Positions 1-7,657 of a DNA stretch of 64,000 nucleotides are shown in pieces. A program made the position numbers and the translations under genes. The notes beneath the pieces are model-generated. The model was not told the DNA's origin. It worked only from the letters and a program-made list of their open reading frames with translations, and made no database searches. How positions within the stretch are numbered: position 1 is the first letter of the stretch; the number at the start of each line of letters is the position of its first letter. Source of the DNA: Nostoc desertorum CM1-VF14. GTDB taxonomy: Bacteria > Cyanobacteriota > Cyanobacteriia > Cyanobacteriales > Nostocaceae. Location of the stretch: assembly GCA_019359245.1 (NCBI GenBank), contig JAHHHR010000019.1:62001-126000 (forward strand). The letters are read 5' to 3'.

Positions 1-178
1 GAGTAAGCAGCAATCAGATGTCATTAAAGCTCACGAACAGTTACAGCGATTTCTGGCGGTGGGTAACCCCGATGTTGTCGCAGCCTTTGCTGATAGTCTG
101 GATGAAGCAGCTAGTGAGCAAATAGCAGCGATCGCCAAACGTATTCAATCTGCACGCCAAGCCAGGGAGGAACAATGA
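1..178 (+). CDS. BlaI/MecI/CopY-type transcriptional repressor (C-terminal fragment)
   Basis: Only the last 58 codons are in the window; they read in frame 2 and end at the TGA at 176-178. The visible part is charged and helical (…HEQLQRFLAVG…, …IAAIAKRIQSARQ…), which resembles the C-terminal tail of cyanobacterial BlaI-like winged-helix repressors. The stop codon overlaps the ATG of the M56 metallopeptidase (ATGATG/TGA), so the two are translationally coupled, and BlaI-BlaR1-like pairs are a known arrangement. The DNA-binding domain is outside the window, so the family call rests on the tail and the neighbour. Confidence 0.55.
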   Translation, partial: SKQQSDVIKAHEQLQRFLAVGNPDVVAAFADSLDEAASEQIAAIAKRIQSARQAREEQ

Positions 179-1017
179 TGCATCTAATAATGATTTTGAA
201 TGCTTTGGCAGTTGCTTGGTGGTTAAGATCCGCTTGGAATCAACGCCAGGGTAATTGGAATGTGCGGTGGCAGCGATCGCTATTTTTGTTTCTCTTCCCG
301 CCCTTGCTAATTTTCATGACTGCGATCGCTGTGCTGTTCATGGGGCCTCAAGGGCAAATGGGCGGAATGTATACAGGCTCAATTAGCTATTTACTAGCAT
401 TAATTTATTTGGCATTTTTTGCCATTTCATGCATTAAACTTGCCTTCCAGGGTTGGCAGTCTGTAGAATCTGCCCGTAACTGCCCTTTAGTGAATGTTGG
501 CGATAGACGAGCCAGACTGCTGCAAACAAACGCGTTGTTTGCAGGTCAAATCGGTTTTTGGCAACCAGAACTAGTGGTTAGCCAAGGTTTAGTGCAAACT
601 CTCTCACCCGCTCATCTAGAAAGCGTCTTAGCCCATGAGCAAGGGCATCACTATTACAGGGATACGTTCTGGTTTTTCTGGCTTGGTTGGGTGCGTTCTT
701 GCACTGCATGGTTGCCGAATACAGAGTCTTTGTGGGAAGAACTTTTAGCTTTGCGCGAACTTCGTGCCGACGGTTATGCAGCATTGCAAGTAGACCCTCT
801 GGTGTTAGCAGAATCACTTTTATTAGTGGTTAGTAGCGGCCCCGTCTTATCAGAAATTTGCTGTGCTGCATTAGGTTCCTCTGGTGCAGATCGTTTGGAA
901 CAAAGAGTAGAAGCTCTATTAGCACCACCAGAACCAACTCCAGAAGCTCAATTGCAATCGTGGCATGGTTTTCTGTTGGCGTTCCTGCCTTTACTGACTG
1001 TGATATTTCATAGTTAA
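175..1017 (+). CDS. M56 family (BlaR1-like) membrane metallopeptidase
   Basis: The 280-residue protein carries the zinc metallopeptidase motif HEQGH at residues 154-158, followed about 35 residues later by LRELRADGYAA, which supplies the likely third zinc ligand (Glu/Asp). Hydrophobic stretches near residues 35-55, 70-90 and 262-278 suggest membrane anchoring with the catalytic domain on the cytoplasmic side, as in M56 proteins. In BlaR1 systems such a protease inactivates a BlaI repressor, and the overlapping upstream gene looks like that partner. There is no penicillin-binding sensor domain, so the inducing signal is unknown. Length fits the short cyanobacterial M56 proteins. Confidence 0.85.
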   Translation: MMHLIMILNALAVAWWLRSAWNQRQGNWNVRWQRSLFLFLFPPLLIFMTAIAVLFMGPQGQMGGMYTGSISYLLALIYLAFFAISCIKLAFQGWQSVESARNCPLVNVGDRRARLLQTNALFAGQIGFWQPELVVSQGLVQTLSPAHLESVLAHEQGHHYYRDTFWFFWLGWVRSCTAWLPNTESLWEELLALRELRADGYAALQVDPLVLAESLLLVVSSGPVLSEICCAALGSSGADRLEQRVEALLAPPEPTPEAQLQSWHGFLLAFLPLLTVIFHS

Positions 1018-1059
1018 GTTGAATTTAGCAAGCTACTACAGCACAAAATTGTGATGTTT

Positions 1060-1237
1060 GTAACGAAAATCGTAGCGTTGGTAATAAAAACGTATTGTTT
1101 GTAACGAAAATCAGATTGTTTGTAACAAAAATCAGATTGTTTGTAACAGAAATCGTAGTGTTAGTAACGAAAATCGTAGCGTTGGTAATGAAAACGTATT
1201 GTTTGTAACGAAAATCGTAGTGTTTGTAACAAATACC
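1060..1237. repeat. 21-bp phased direct-repeat array
   Basis: Nine copies of a core GTAAC/GTAAT begin at 1060, 1081, 1101, 1122, 1143, 1164, 1185, 1205 and 1226, so the period is 21 bp with two 20-bp steps. Unit consensus is roughly CGTATTGTTTGTAACGAAAAT. An A-B pair of units (about 1070-1110) recurs at about 1174-1214, pointing to segmental duplication. It lies between the 3' ends of the M56 gene and the methyltransferase gene. The reverse strand is open for 77 codons only because the unit is close to a multiple of three. Confidence 0.85.
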
Positions 1238-1289
1238 GCGATCGGAACAAATTAACAAGCAGTAATTACGAATTACGCTTATTCATCCT

Positions 1290-2324
1290 TTAAATTTTTA
1301 GTGCTTCAATAACGCTAATTGGTGACGAGGTTGGAATAACTTGGGTAAGTTGGAAGCCAGCATGAAGCAGTAGCACTTGATATTCCTCCTCTGTGCGTTC
1401 GCGTCCACCAGTCATAACTAGCATATTGAGGTCAAACAACTTGCTAAAAGAAGATACATTCCCAGGAGGGATTACTATCTCAAACAGCAGGAGTGTACCA
1501 TGCTGTGACATTGCCTGATGACAGTTTTTGAGAATAGCGATCGCTTTTTCCTCATCCCAGTCATGAATGATGTGCTTGAGAAGGTAAGCATCACCACCTG
1601 CTGTTACTGACTCAAAAAAGTTCCCTGACACTACCATACAGCGGTCTGCAAAACCTTGTGCTTGCAGGCAAGATTTTGCTTCTTCTATCACCGTTGGTAT
1701 ATCAAAGATAATGCCTTTAACAGTCGGATAAGCTTTAAGGATGCTAGTCACCAAACTGCCTTGGCCTCCTCCCACATCAACAATGGTGTTGAATGCTGAA
1801 AAGTCATAACTGCAAATAATTGCTTCCAAAACTGAAGCTGTTAGACTTGTCATTGCCTGATTAAACAACTTACCAGCTTCGGAGTTTTTAAGGTAATGAT
1901 CCCAAACACTCATTCCAGCGATGTGGTCAAACGCAATCTCGCCAGTTTTGATGCTATGTAGCAGGTTATCCCAACCTAAGTAGTGCGCTTGTCCCAGTTC
2001 GGAAATGGCAAAAAAACGCAAAGAACCAGGAACATCCGTTTGTAACGTAGCAGCCAAGGGTGTTAGTCCAAATCGATGCTGCTCATCTTCAACAAATATA
2101 CCCACACTGGCAAGCGCACGCAGTAATCTGTACAATGATGGGACGTGAGTATTAGTGATTGCAGCTAGTTCTTCAACTGTCTTTGGCTGTTCCTTGAGGT
2201 AGTCAGCAATACCAAGTTTAGCGGCAGCGTGGATTGACCGTGATACCCAAAAGCCAGAAATCATCTGAAGCATAACATTGGATGCAGGGACTTCAGTACT
2301 TATGCTTGGTTCGAGTGAACTCAT
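1290..2324 (-). CDS. SAM-dependent O-methyltransferase, family 2 (acetylserotonin/hydroxyneurosporene type)
   Basis: About 344 residues when started at the ATG at 2324; an in-frame ATG at 2381 would add 19 residues beginning MSCGCVPP that look non-conserved. An N-terminal winged-helix dimerisation domain (about 20-100, including the segment PSLYRLLRALASVGIF) precedes a Rossmann methyltransferase domain with SAM motif VDVGGGQGS at about 182-190 and the HDWDEE segment (His254) that holds the catalytic base in plant-type O-methyltransferases. It would transfer a methyl group from SAM to a hydroxyl of a small secondary metabolite; the substrate cannot be read from sequence. It stands alone and ends close to the 21-bp repeat array. 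Confidence 0.85.
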   Translation of the reverse strand: MSSLEPSISTEVPASNVMLQMISGFWVSRSIHAAAKLGIADYLKEQPKTVEELAAITNTHVPSLYRLLRALASVGIFVEDEQHRFGLTPLAATLQTDVPGSLRFFAISELGQAHYLGWDNLLHSIKTGEIAFDHIAGMSVWDHYLKNSEAGKLFNQAMTSLTASVLEAIICSYDFSAFNTIVDVGGGQGSLVTSILKAYPTVKGIIFDIPTVIEEAKSCLQAQGFADRCMVVSGNFFESVTAGGDAYLLKHIIHDWDEEKAIAILKNCHQAMSQHGTLLLFEIVIPPGNVSSFSKLFDLNMLVMTGGRERTEEEYQVLLLHAGFQLTQVIPTSSPISVIEALKI

Positions 2325-2540
2325 ATTCTGTAAATTCTTTTCAAAGTTCTGGATTTGTGGGGGTACACAACCACAACTCAATCATATATGGCCACGGGTG
2401 CGATAAGCCTCTGGCTTGATGCTGCGCCTATGTCTTAAACGTGGCATCTAATAAAAATATTTATTTGGCAAATCACCCAATATTTACTGCTACAAGTGCA
2501 TAACAGATTCTTGATGCGATCGCCAGTTTCCTAAACTAGA

Positions 2541-3716
2541 TTAACAGCACAATCCCTTTAATACCTTTGCCAAATACTCATACTGCTCTAAAGTATTGTA
2601 AATCTGCGCCGAAATCCTTACCAACAGCCGAGGTTGTTCTTGCCACGGCATCACCTGCACTTGAATAACAAACTTATCAAACAACTCATCGTGTACAGAC
2701 ATAAAATCGCGGTTTTCTAAAGTCATAGGCATTGGCACAACCGCCATTGAACCAATCATCTCCTCTGGACAAGGCGGCTGCACTTCTAACGCTTCACAAA
2801 GTAGCTGTCTTCCCTGCAACACTAGCTGATGATTTTGCTGTCTCAATTCTGTCCACCCACCAGGTAGCAACGAACCCATAAAAGCGATCGCTTCCGGTAC
2901 ACACATATAAGCTGTAGGATCATCTGTACCTGTCCAGTCAAATTCCAACTGAAAGCGGCTTTTATCAGTGCGTGGCGAATTTGTGCCGTGGCTAATTGTT
3001 AAGGGACGAATTTCTGACTGTTTATCTCGTCGCACATACAAAAATGCTGCCCCTTTAGGCGCACACAACCACTTATGACAATTCCCGGTGTAATAAGTTG
3101 CGCCAATCTCTCGCAAATCGAGGGGAATCATTCCAGGCGCATGGGCACCATCTACCAATGTATCTACACCGCGTTGTTGCAACTCCTTCGCCAACTCTTG
3201 AATCGGGAAAATTAGCCCAGTCTGGCTGGTAACATGATCCAAAAGTGCTAATCGGGTTTTTGGTGAAACTCGCTCAATTACTGCTGCGATTACTTGCTGT
3301 GGCGAGTCAATCGGGAAAGGAACTTTTGCCACCACCACCCGCGCACCAGTGCGACTGGCAATAAAATCAAGTGCATTACGGCAAGCATTATATTCGTGGT
3401 TAGTTGTAAGTATTTCGTCCTCTGGTGAAAACGTCAGCGACCTTAACACCGAGTTAACGCCAGTCGTCGCATTGGGGACAAATACTAAATCTTGGGCATC
3501 AGCACCCACAAACGCAGCTAGCTTACTTCTGGCATCGTCTAGCAAAGGTTCCCATTCCCTACCAAAAAAGCGTAAGGGTTCATGTTCGAGCTGCAACCTC
3601 AAACGTTGTTGGAATTCCAACACTTGTTTAGGACAAGCACCAAAAGACCCATGATTCAGAAACGTCACAGTCGAGTCAAGCGACCATAAATCTCTGACGG
3701 ATAATCTAGAATCCAA
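2541..3716 (-). CDS. Class V aminotransferase, isopenicillin-N-epimerase-like
   Basis: A 391-residue PLP fold-type I enzyme. The N-terminus has FLNHGSFGACP, typical of the CefD-like branch; the cofactor Asp/His region is LVDGAHAPGM; the PLP lysine is Lys215 in NCHKWLCAPKG. Full length for the family. Cyanobacterial members are usually annotated as isopenicillin N epimerase or cysteine desulfurase-like, but no beta-lactam pathway is nearby, so it more likely acts on another amino acid. It stands alone upstream of tRNA-Asn on the same strand, 24 bp away. Confidence 0.88.
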   Translation of the reverse strand: MDSRLSVRDLWSLDSTVTFLNHGSFGACPKQVLEFQQRLRLQLEHEPLRFFGREWEPLLDDARSKLAAFVGADAQDLVFVPNATTGVNSVLRSLTFSPEDEILTTNHEYNACRNALDFIASRTGARVVVAKVPFPIDSPQQVIAAVIERVSPKTRLALLDHVTSQTGLIFPIQELAKELQQRGVDTLVDGAHAPGMIPLDLREIGATYYTGNCHKWLCAPKGAAFLYVRRDKQSEIRPLTISHGTNSPRTDKSRFQLEFDWTGTDDPTAYMCVPEAIAFMGSLLPGGWTELRQQNHQLVLQGRQLLCEALEVQPPCPEEMIGSMAVVPMPMTLENRDFMSVHDELFDKFVIQVQVMPWQEQPRLLVRISAQIYNTLEQYEYLAKVLKGLCC

Positions 3717-3740
3717 AATTTAAAATCCAAAATTCATAAA

Positions 3741-3812
<72 letters not shown>

Positions 3813-3955
3813 CCACTCACGATTTATAATCTTAGGGCTAAAAATAAGATTTGGCAAGTACTTTCGCCAATATTTTTTTTAGAGGCTTAATTTATAAAAT
3901 TTTTGCAGCCAAAATCCATTCAAAAACTTAGCAGAGACTCATAAATACTAACTAT

Positions 3956-4507
3956 TTACTGTAATCCCATTCGTAACTCAGCCAGACGCTGCCGCGCCTT
4001 AGCATCAATAGCATTAGCTAAAAACCTACTCTTAGATTGTTTACGCGTATGATACTTTTGCCGCATTCGACAGACAGTAGCTTCCACTTCCCCACAAAGT
4101 TGTTGTGCCGACAGCCATTCAGCCCCATAACCCTGTATCATCAACTGCTGTGCCCGATCTGATGTAGCAACAATCACACGCGAAATCAATGATTGGGCTA
4201 TTTGCTGGCGCATAGACGCACAGGATTTTTCAATATAAGTATCTGCTGTCTGCCCAAAATCAGTGTAATAAACTGATAAAAGCTCAGTAATTACTTCTTT
4301 ATTGCTAGAGGAGTTCTGATATTGGGCGTCAAAAACTATTTGAGTTGCATAACCTTGAAACGCACTATAACCAGTCATCGCTTCCACAAGTTCACCCCGT
4401 GCTGCCTCTAGCCCGACACTATCACGCGTTTTTTTAAGGCAAGGCCAAGCGCCTATTATATTGTAGCCGTCTACTAACAAAACGGCTTGCAGTAAGGAAC
4501 GGGGCAT
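3956..4507 (-). CDS. NYN domain protein (YacP/Rae1-like, DUF901)
   Basis: A 183-residue protein opening with LLVDGYNIIGAWP, the first acidic motif of the NYN/PIN-like nuclease fold; further acidic positions lie in IVFDAQY, GQTADTYIEK and VATSDRAQQ. These match the YacP family, whose B. subtilis member Rae1 is a ribosome-associated mRNA endonuclease. The C-terminus is basic (KYHTRKQSKSR). A similar role in mRNA or rRNA turnover is an inference from family membership. It is followed by no same-strand gene within 100 bp. Confidence 0.85.
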   Translation of the reverse strand: MPRSLLQAVLLVDGYNIIGAWPCLKKTRDSVGLEAARGELVEAMTGYSAFQGYATQIVFDAQYQNSSSNKEVITELLSVYYTDFGQTADTYIEKSCASMRQQIAQSLISRVIVATSDRAQQLMIQGYGAEWLSAQQLCGEVEATVCRMRQKYHTRKQSKSRFLANAIDAKARQRLAELRMGLQ

Positions 4508-4653
4508 GGTTTTTGATCACAATTTTCTAGAGTTAACAAAATTCATTCATAAGTTTTATAATAATTGATGCATTCTATGTAACACTATGTTACACAAAAT
4601 AAAAAATATGGCAGCCTCACAAAATTAAAACCTCACACAGACGCACTAACTTA

Positions 4654-4682
4654 AAACGCGCCTTTGTTTAAAAGGCGCGTTT
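4654..4682. terminator. Perfect 12-bp hairpin, probable terminator of the 4800-5763 transcript
   Basis: Arms 4654-4665 and 4671-4682 (AAACGCGCCTTT and its complement) enclose the loop GTTTA. On the minus strand it ends in TTTT and lies 118 bp beyond the ABC ATPase gene; on the plus strand it is followed by a T-rich tract. It is symmetrical enough to work both ways. Confidence 0.75.
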
Positions 4683-4712
4683 TAGTTCTTTTTCAGTAGT
4701 GATGAAAATCAA

Positions 4713-4797
4713 GAGTGCTGAGTTAAAAGATCAGCTATCAAGGGCGGAATATGTACGGCTATTAAAGCCTGAGTATTTTTTACTTCACTCAGCACTC
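4713..4797. repeat. Spaced inverted repeat GAGTGCTGAG … CTCAGCACTC
   Basis: Two 10-bp arms at 4713-4722 and 4788-4797 are perfect complements separated by 65 bp, immediately after the stop codon of the ABC ATPase gene on its transcript. Similar 'actcagcactc' words are frequent between Nostoc genes, so this may be repeat debris rather than a functional structure. Confidence 0.55.
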
Positions 4798-4799
4798 AA

Positions 4800-5477
4800 T
4801 TAAGGGGCTTCGCTGTGTACCTTCATTAGACGTTCTTTGAGGCGTTGAGCTTCACCCCTATCTACCAGAGAGCCTTTTTCTAGCAAGAAAGCGCCGTCAC
4901 AGTAATTTAACTCGTCTAATCGATGTGTCACCCACAGAGCTGTAATACCTCGACTTTTGACAAGGCGGCGCACACCAGCAACTAAATCTAACTGGCTATC
5001 TGGATCTAGCAAAGCAGTTGGTTCATCTAATAATAAGACTTCACAGCGACGGGCGATCGCACCTGCGATCGCGACTCGCTGTTTCTGTCCCCCAGAGAGT
5101 GCATAAATGGGACGTCGTAGGAAGGTAAGCAAATTTACAGCTCCTAGCGCCTCCTCAACCCTTGCTCTGGTGGCAGCAGGTGGCAACTTTTCTTCCACTA
5201 ATCCAAAAGCCACATCAGCACCAACCGTTGGCATGACCAGTTGATGATCCGGATTTTGGAAGACAAAGCCAACGGGGTGTAAAACTCTAATTTCGCCTGA
5301 TTTAGGAACTAATAGCCCCGCCAGCAGTCTAAGCAAGGTTGATTTACCACTGCCATTTGTACCCAAGAGCATCCAAAACTCGCCCTTGGGTACTTCTAAA
5401 GAGCAAGATTCGATAACCTTCTCTCCATTAGGCCAACTGAAATTTAAATCCTTGACCTCAATGCCCACTTGAGCCAT
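4800..5477 (-). CDS. ABC transporter ATP-binding protein, CbiO/EcfA-like
   Basis: 225 residues with every NBD motif in order: Walker A GTNGSGKST (39-47), Q-loop FQNPDHQLVMPTVGADVAFG, signature LSGGQKQR, Walker B VLLLDEPTALLDP and H-loop VTHRLDEL. The Q-loop sequence QNPDHQL is characteristic of ATPases of energy-coupling-factor and cobalt transporters (EcfA/CbiO). No permease or substrate-binding gene is adjacent, so it presumably pairs with a module elsewhere; the substrate (vitamin, Co or Ni) is unknown. It starts 13 bp after the UPF0367 gene and is likely co-transcribed with it. Confidence 0.88.
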   Translation of the reverse strand: MAQVGIEVKDLNFSWPNGEKVIESCSLEVPKGEFWMLLGTNGSGKSTLLRLLAGLLVPKSGEIRVLHPVGFVFQNPDHQLVMPTVGADVAFGLVEEKLPPAATRARVEEALGAVNLLTFLRRPIYALSGGQKQRVAIAGAIARRCEVLLLDEPTALLDPDSQLDLVAGVRRLVKSRGITALWVTHRLDELNYCDGAFLLEKGSLVDRGEAQRLKERLMKVHSEAP

Positions 5478-5490
5478 TTGCCAACCTTGG

Positions 5491-5763
5491 TTACTCAGCA
5501 GCTACAGCGAAAAAGCCAGGTGGTCTACCACCACCTGGGGTTGTACCATCTTTCTGAACAATCTGCACCCCAGAAATTTCACTAGCGCGAACAGCAATTT
5601 TTTTCTCTGTCTTGCCCTCACACTTGAGTTCTACAATGTCAGGGTTACCAGAGCGTATTGCTGCCAAAATTAGCTGATAGATAGCCTCAGCATCCTCTGC
5701 TGACTTACGTTGTACTGAGATCGGGAAAGCAGTGTTTCTGATGCTTAAATCGATGGTAAACAT
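5491..5763 (-). CDS. UPF0367 family conserved cyanobacterial protein
   Basis: A 90-residue soluble protein (MFTIDLSIRNT…ISVQRKSAEDAE…, ending TPGGGRPPGFFAVAAE). I recognise the family as UPF0367, restricted to cyanobacteria and some plastids, without known function. It precedes the ABC ATPase by 13 bp on the same strand and is divergent from psbD. I recall the same UPF0367-psbD neighbourhood in Anabaena PCC 7120, which would suggest conserved synteny. Confidence 0.8.
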   Translation of the reverse strand: MFTIDLSIRNTAFPISVQRKSAEDAEAIYQLILAAIRSGNPDIVELKCEGKTEKKIAVRASEISGVQIVQKDGTTPGGGRPPGFFAVAAE

Positions 5764-6117
5764 TTAGCAATAATCAAATTTAACTGTGGACTCATTTTAG
5801 CGTCAGCTGACTGATTCTAGGGAAATGAGCATTGGGAACAAGAGGCAGAGGGGCAGAGCGCAAGGGACAAGGGGGGTTCAAATTACCTCTTTCCCTTCTA
5901 CTCCCCTGCCTTATCTACCTCATTTGAATCAAAAATAAATTTTTATGACAAAACCCCTAGAAAAATTAACGATTTACACCTAATATGATTAAAGGTGTGT
6001 AAAAAATTGTAAACTTGGTTAACAACCTGGTTAACTTTCTGCTTATGGAAGGCTTTTATTTAGCCATCTATAATACAGATACAACCTGTAATTATAAACA
6101 TTTGGAGATTTGCTCTA
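5764..6117 (+). promoter_or_regulatory. Divergent psbD/UPF0367 intergenic region with psbD promoter elements
   Basis: A perfect -10 hexamer TATAAT lies at 6069-6074; no good -35 box sits at 17 bp, which is common for light-regulated psb promoters. The octamer TGGTTAAC occurs twice, at 6016-6023 and 6028-6035, 12 bp apart, and GGTTAACAACC forms a palindrome across the first copy. The ribosome site GGAG is at 6104-6107, 10 nt before the psbD ATG. I see no HLR1 (double TTACA) element. The left part (5820-5935) is GA/CT-rich filler. Confidence 0.5.
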
Positions 6118-7173
6118 ATGACCATCGCAGTTGGACGCGCCCCTAGTAGAGGGTGGTTTGACGTTCTAGACGACTGGCTCAAGCGCGATCGCTTCGTATT
6201 CGTAGGTTGGTCAGGGATACTATTGTTTCCTTGCGCCTTCCTAGCACTAGGCGGTTGGCTGACCGGTACCACCTTCGTCACCTCTTGGTATACCCACGGG
6301 TTAGCCTCCTCCTACCTAGAAGGCTGTAACTTCTTAACAGTGGCAGTATCCACCCCCGCCGACAGCATGGGACACTCCCTACTGCTGTTGTGGGGGCCAG
6401 AAGCTCAAGGTAACCTCACCCGTTGGTTCCAATTGGGTGGTTTGTGGCCATTCGTTGCCCTACACGGAGCCTTTGGTTTGATTGGCTTCATGTTGCGGCA
6501 ATTTGAAATTGCGCGTCTAGTAGGTATCCGTCCTTACAACGCTCTCGCCTTCTCAGCTCCCATTGCAGTATTCGTCAGTGTATTCCTGATGTACCCCTTG
6601 GGACAATCAAGCTGGTTCTTTGCACCCAGCTTTGGCGTCGCGGCAATTTTCCGGTTCCTGCTATTCCTGCAAGGTTTCCACAACTGGACACTCAACCCCT
6701 TCCACATGATGGGTGTTGCGGGTGTATTGGGTGGCGCTTTGTTGTGTGCCATTCACGGTGCCACAGTCGAAAATACCTTGTTTGAAGACGGAGATGGTGC
6801 TAACACCTTCCGCGCCTTCAATCCTACTCAATCTGAAGAAACCTATTCAATGGTGACGGCAAACCGTTTCTGGTCACAGATTTTCGGTATTGCCTTCTCA
6901 AACAAACGCTGGTTGCACTTCTTCATGTTGTTCGTGCCAGTCACAGGCTTGTGGATGAGCGCCGTCGGCATCGTCGGTTTGGCACTCAACCTGCGGGCTT
7001 ATGATTTCGTCTCCCAAGAATTGCGGGCGGCGGAAGACCCTGAGTTTGAAACCTTCTATACCAAAAACATTTTGCTGAACGAGGGTATCCGTGCTTGGAT
7101 GGCTCCTCAAGATCAACCCCACGAACAATTTGTATTCCCTGAGGAAGTTCTACCTCGTGGTAACGCTCTCTAA
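6118..7173 (+). CDS. psbD: Photosystem II reaction-centre protein D2
   Basis: 351 residues matching D2 from end to end (MTIAVGRAPSRGWFDVLDDW … FVFPEEVLPRGNAL). D2 binds the P680 chlorophylls, pheophytin, QA and the non-haem iron in the thylakoid membrane. Key residues are in place: Tyr159 (TyrD, in LMYPLGQ), His196 (P680 ligand, NPFHMMGV), His213 (AIHGAT) and His267 (KRWLHFF), one less than the standard numbering. No psbC overlaps its end; a terminator follows, so this is a monocistronic copy rather than the psbDC operon. Base use is highly biased, as for abundant proteins. Confidence 0.98.
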   Translation: MTIAVGRAPSRGWFDVLDDWLKRDRFVFVGWSGILLFPCAFLALGGWLTGTTFVTSWYTHGLASSYLEGCNFLTVAVSTPADSMGHSLLLLWGPEAQGNLTRWFQLGGLWPFVALHGAFGLIGFMLRQFEIARLVGIRPYNALAFSAPIAVFVSVFLMYPLGQSSWFFAPSFGVAAIFRFLLFLQGFHNWTLNPFHMMGVAGVLGGALLCAIHGATVENTLFEDGDGANTFRAFNPTQSEETYSMVTANRFWSQIFGIAFSNKRWLHFFMLFVPVTGLWMSAVGIVGLALNLRAYDFVSQELRAAEDPEFETFYTKNILLNEGIRAWMAPQDQPHEQFVFPEEVLPRGNAL

Positions 7174-7290
7174 ATATAAAGCCGACCATGACTTAAATCA
7201 GGTTGTGGTTGTCAAAAATTGACACCAACCAAATTAAATAATCACCTTGGCATAAGCCTATAAAGTGTCAATATTTCCCATTCTCCAGTA

Positions 7291-7320
7291 ATCTCCCGCC
7301 TTTTGGTGGGGGATTTTTTA
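7291..7320 (+). terminator. psbD terminator
   Basis: A 10-bp stem (7291-7300 with 7305-7314, two G-T pairs) with loop TTTT is followed by TTTTTTA. It lies about 120 bp after the psbD stop codon and confirms that psbD is not followed by psbC in the same transcript. Confidence 0.85.
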
Positions 7321-7435
7321 TATATGGTTAATATCTCTAAATTTATGTGTTATCTTAGATGAAGGTTATAAACCCAGAGCAAATGCTCTACCCTTTTGAG
7401 ACTAAGACCGCTTAGGCAACAAGGAGGTGATGCCC

Positions 7436-7507
7436 ATGATAGAAAGTAGTAAATGCATGGGTCATCAGGTTGCAGTTAGCCGGCTGCGCGCCGGGGCTGT
7501 TCTCTAA
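7436..7507 (+). CDS. Small ORF, 23 codons, unknown function
   Basis: ATG at 7436 is preceded by AAGGAGGTGA (7421-7430), an almost complete complement of the 16S rRNA tail, with 8 nt between AGGAGG and the ATG. The peptide starts MIESSKCMGHQ and ends RLRAGAVL. An in-frame ATG at 7430 would overlap the Shine-Dalgarno. A Shine-Dalgarno this strong is rare in this window, so chance is less likely, but the peptide itself matches nothing I know. Its start codon lies in a hairpin, so translation may be conditional. Confidence 0.45.
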   Translation: MIESSKCMGHQVAVSRLRAGAVL

Positions 7508-7609
7508 AAGTTAGCCTTAGTTATCTTTGAGATACTAAGTTAGCTCAAGTAGCTAGGCAAGCTCGGAGTTCCTTCCGGCAGTCTGGTTGCAACCTGAAGA
7601 CCCGCTACA

Positions 7610-7657
7610 CCGCTCTGATTTAGATCGCCTGATCTAAATCAGAGCGGATAGTTTTTT
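7610..7657 (+). terminator. 17-bp intrinsic terminator of the small transcript
   Basis: Perfect arms 7610-7626 and 7631-7647 (CCGCTCTGATTTAGATC and complement) with loop GCCT, followed by ATAG and TTTTTT (7652-7657). It is the longest perfect hairpin I found in the window and lies 290 bp beyond the psbD terminator, so it must serve a separate transcript. Confidence 0.9.

Larger units (their letters stand above)
7380..7657 (+). ncRNA. Candidate structured small RNA / leader-peptide transcript downstream of psbD
   Basis: A self-contained unit: a TATAAA-like -10 at 7367-7372, a leader, a 23-codon ORF with a strong Shine-Dalgarno sequence, about 100 nt of structured sequence and a 17-bp intrinsic terminator. 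A 9-bp long-range helix joins CAGGTTGCA (7466-7474) to TGCAACCTG (7588-7596). A hairpin joins TGATGCCCATG (7428-7438) to CATGGG-T-CATCA (7456-7467) and would bury the start codon. The two helices share bases 7466-7467, so they compete. I cannot match it to tmRNA, 6S, RNase P or Yfr RNAs from memory. Confidence 0.55.

Noticed and set aside
1060..1237. CRISPR-like array
   Set aside because: The repeats are contiguous without unique spacers and there are no cas genes.
1025..1258. 77-codon reverse open frame through the 21-bp repeats
   Set aside because: The frame is open only because the repeat unit is mostly 21 bp; the peptide is a monotone of FVTNN units with no start signal.
4713..4797. Spaced inverted repeat as a regulatory RNA structure
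   Set aside because: The arms are common filler words in Nostoc and the true terminator lies further on at 4654-4682.
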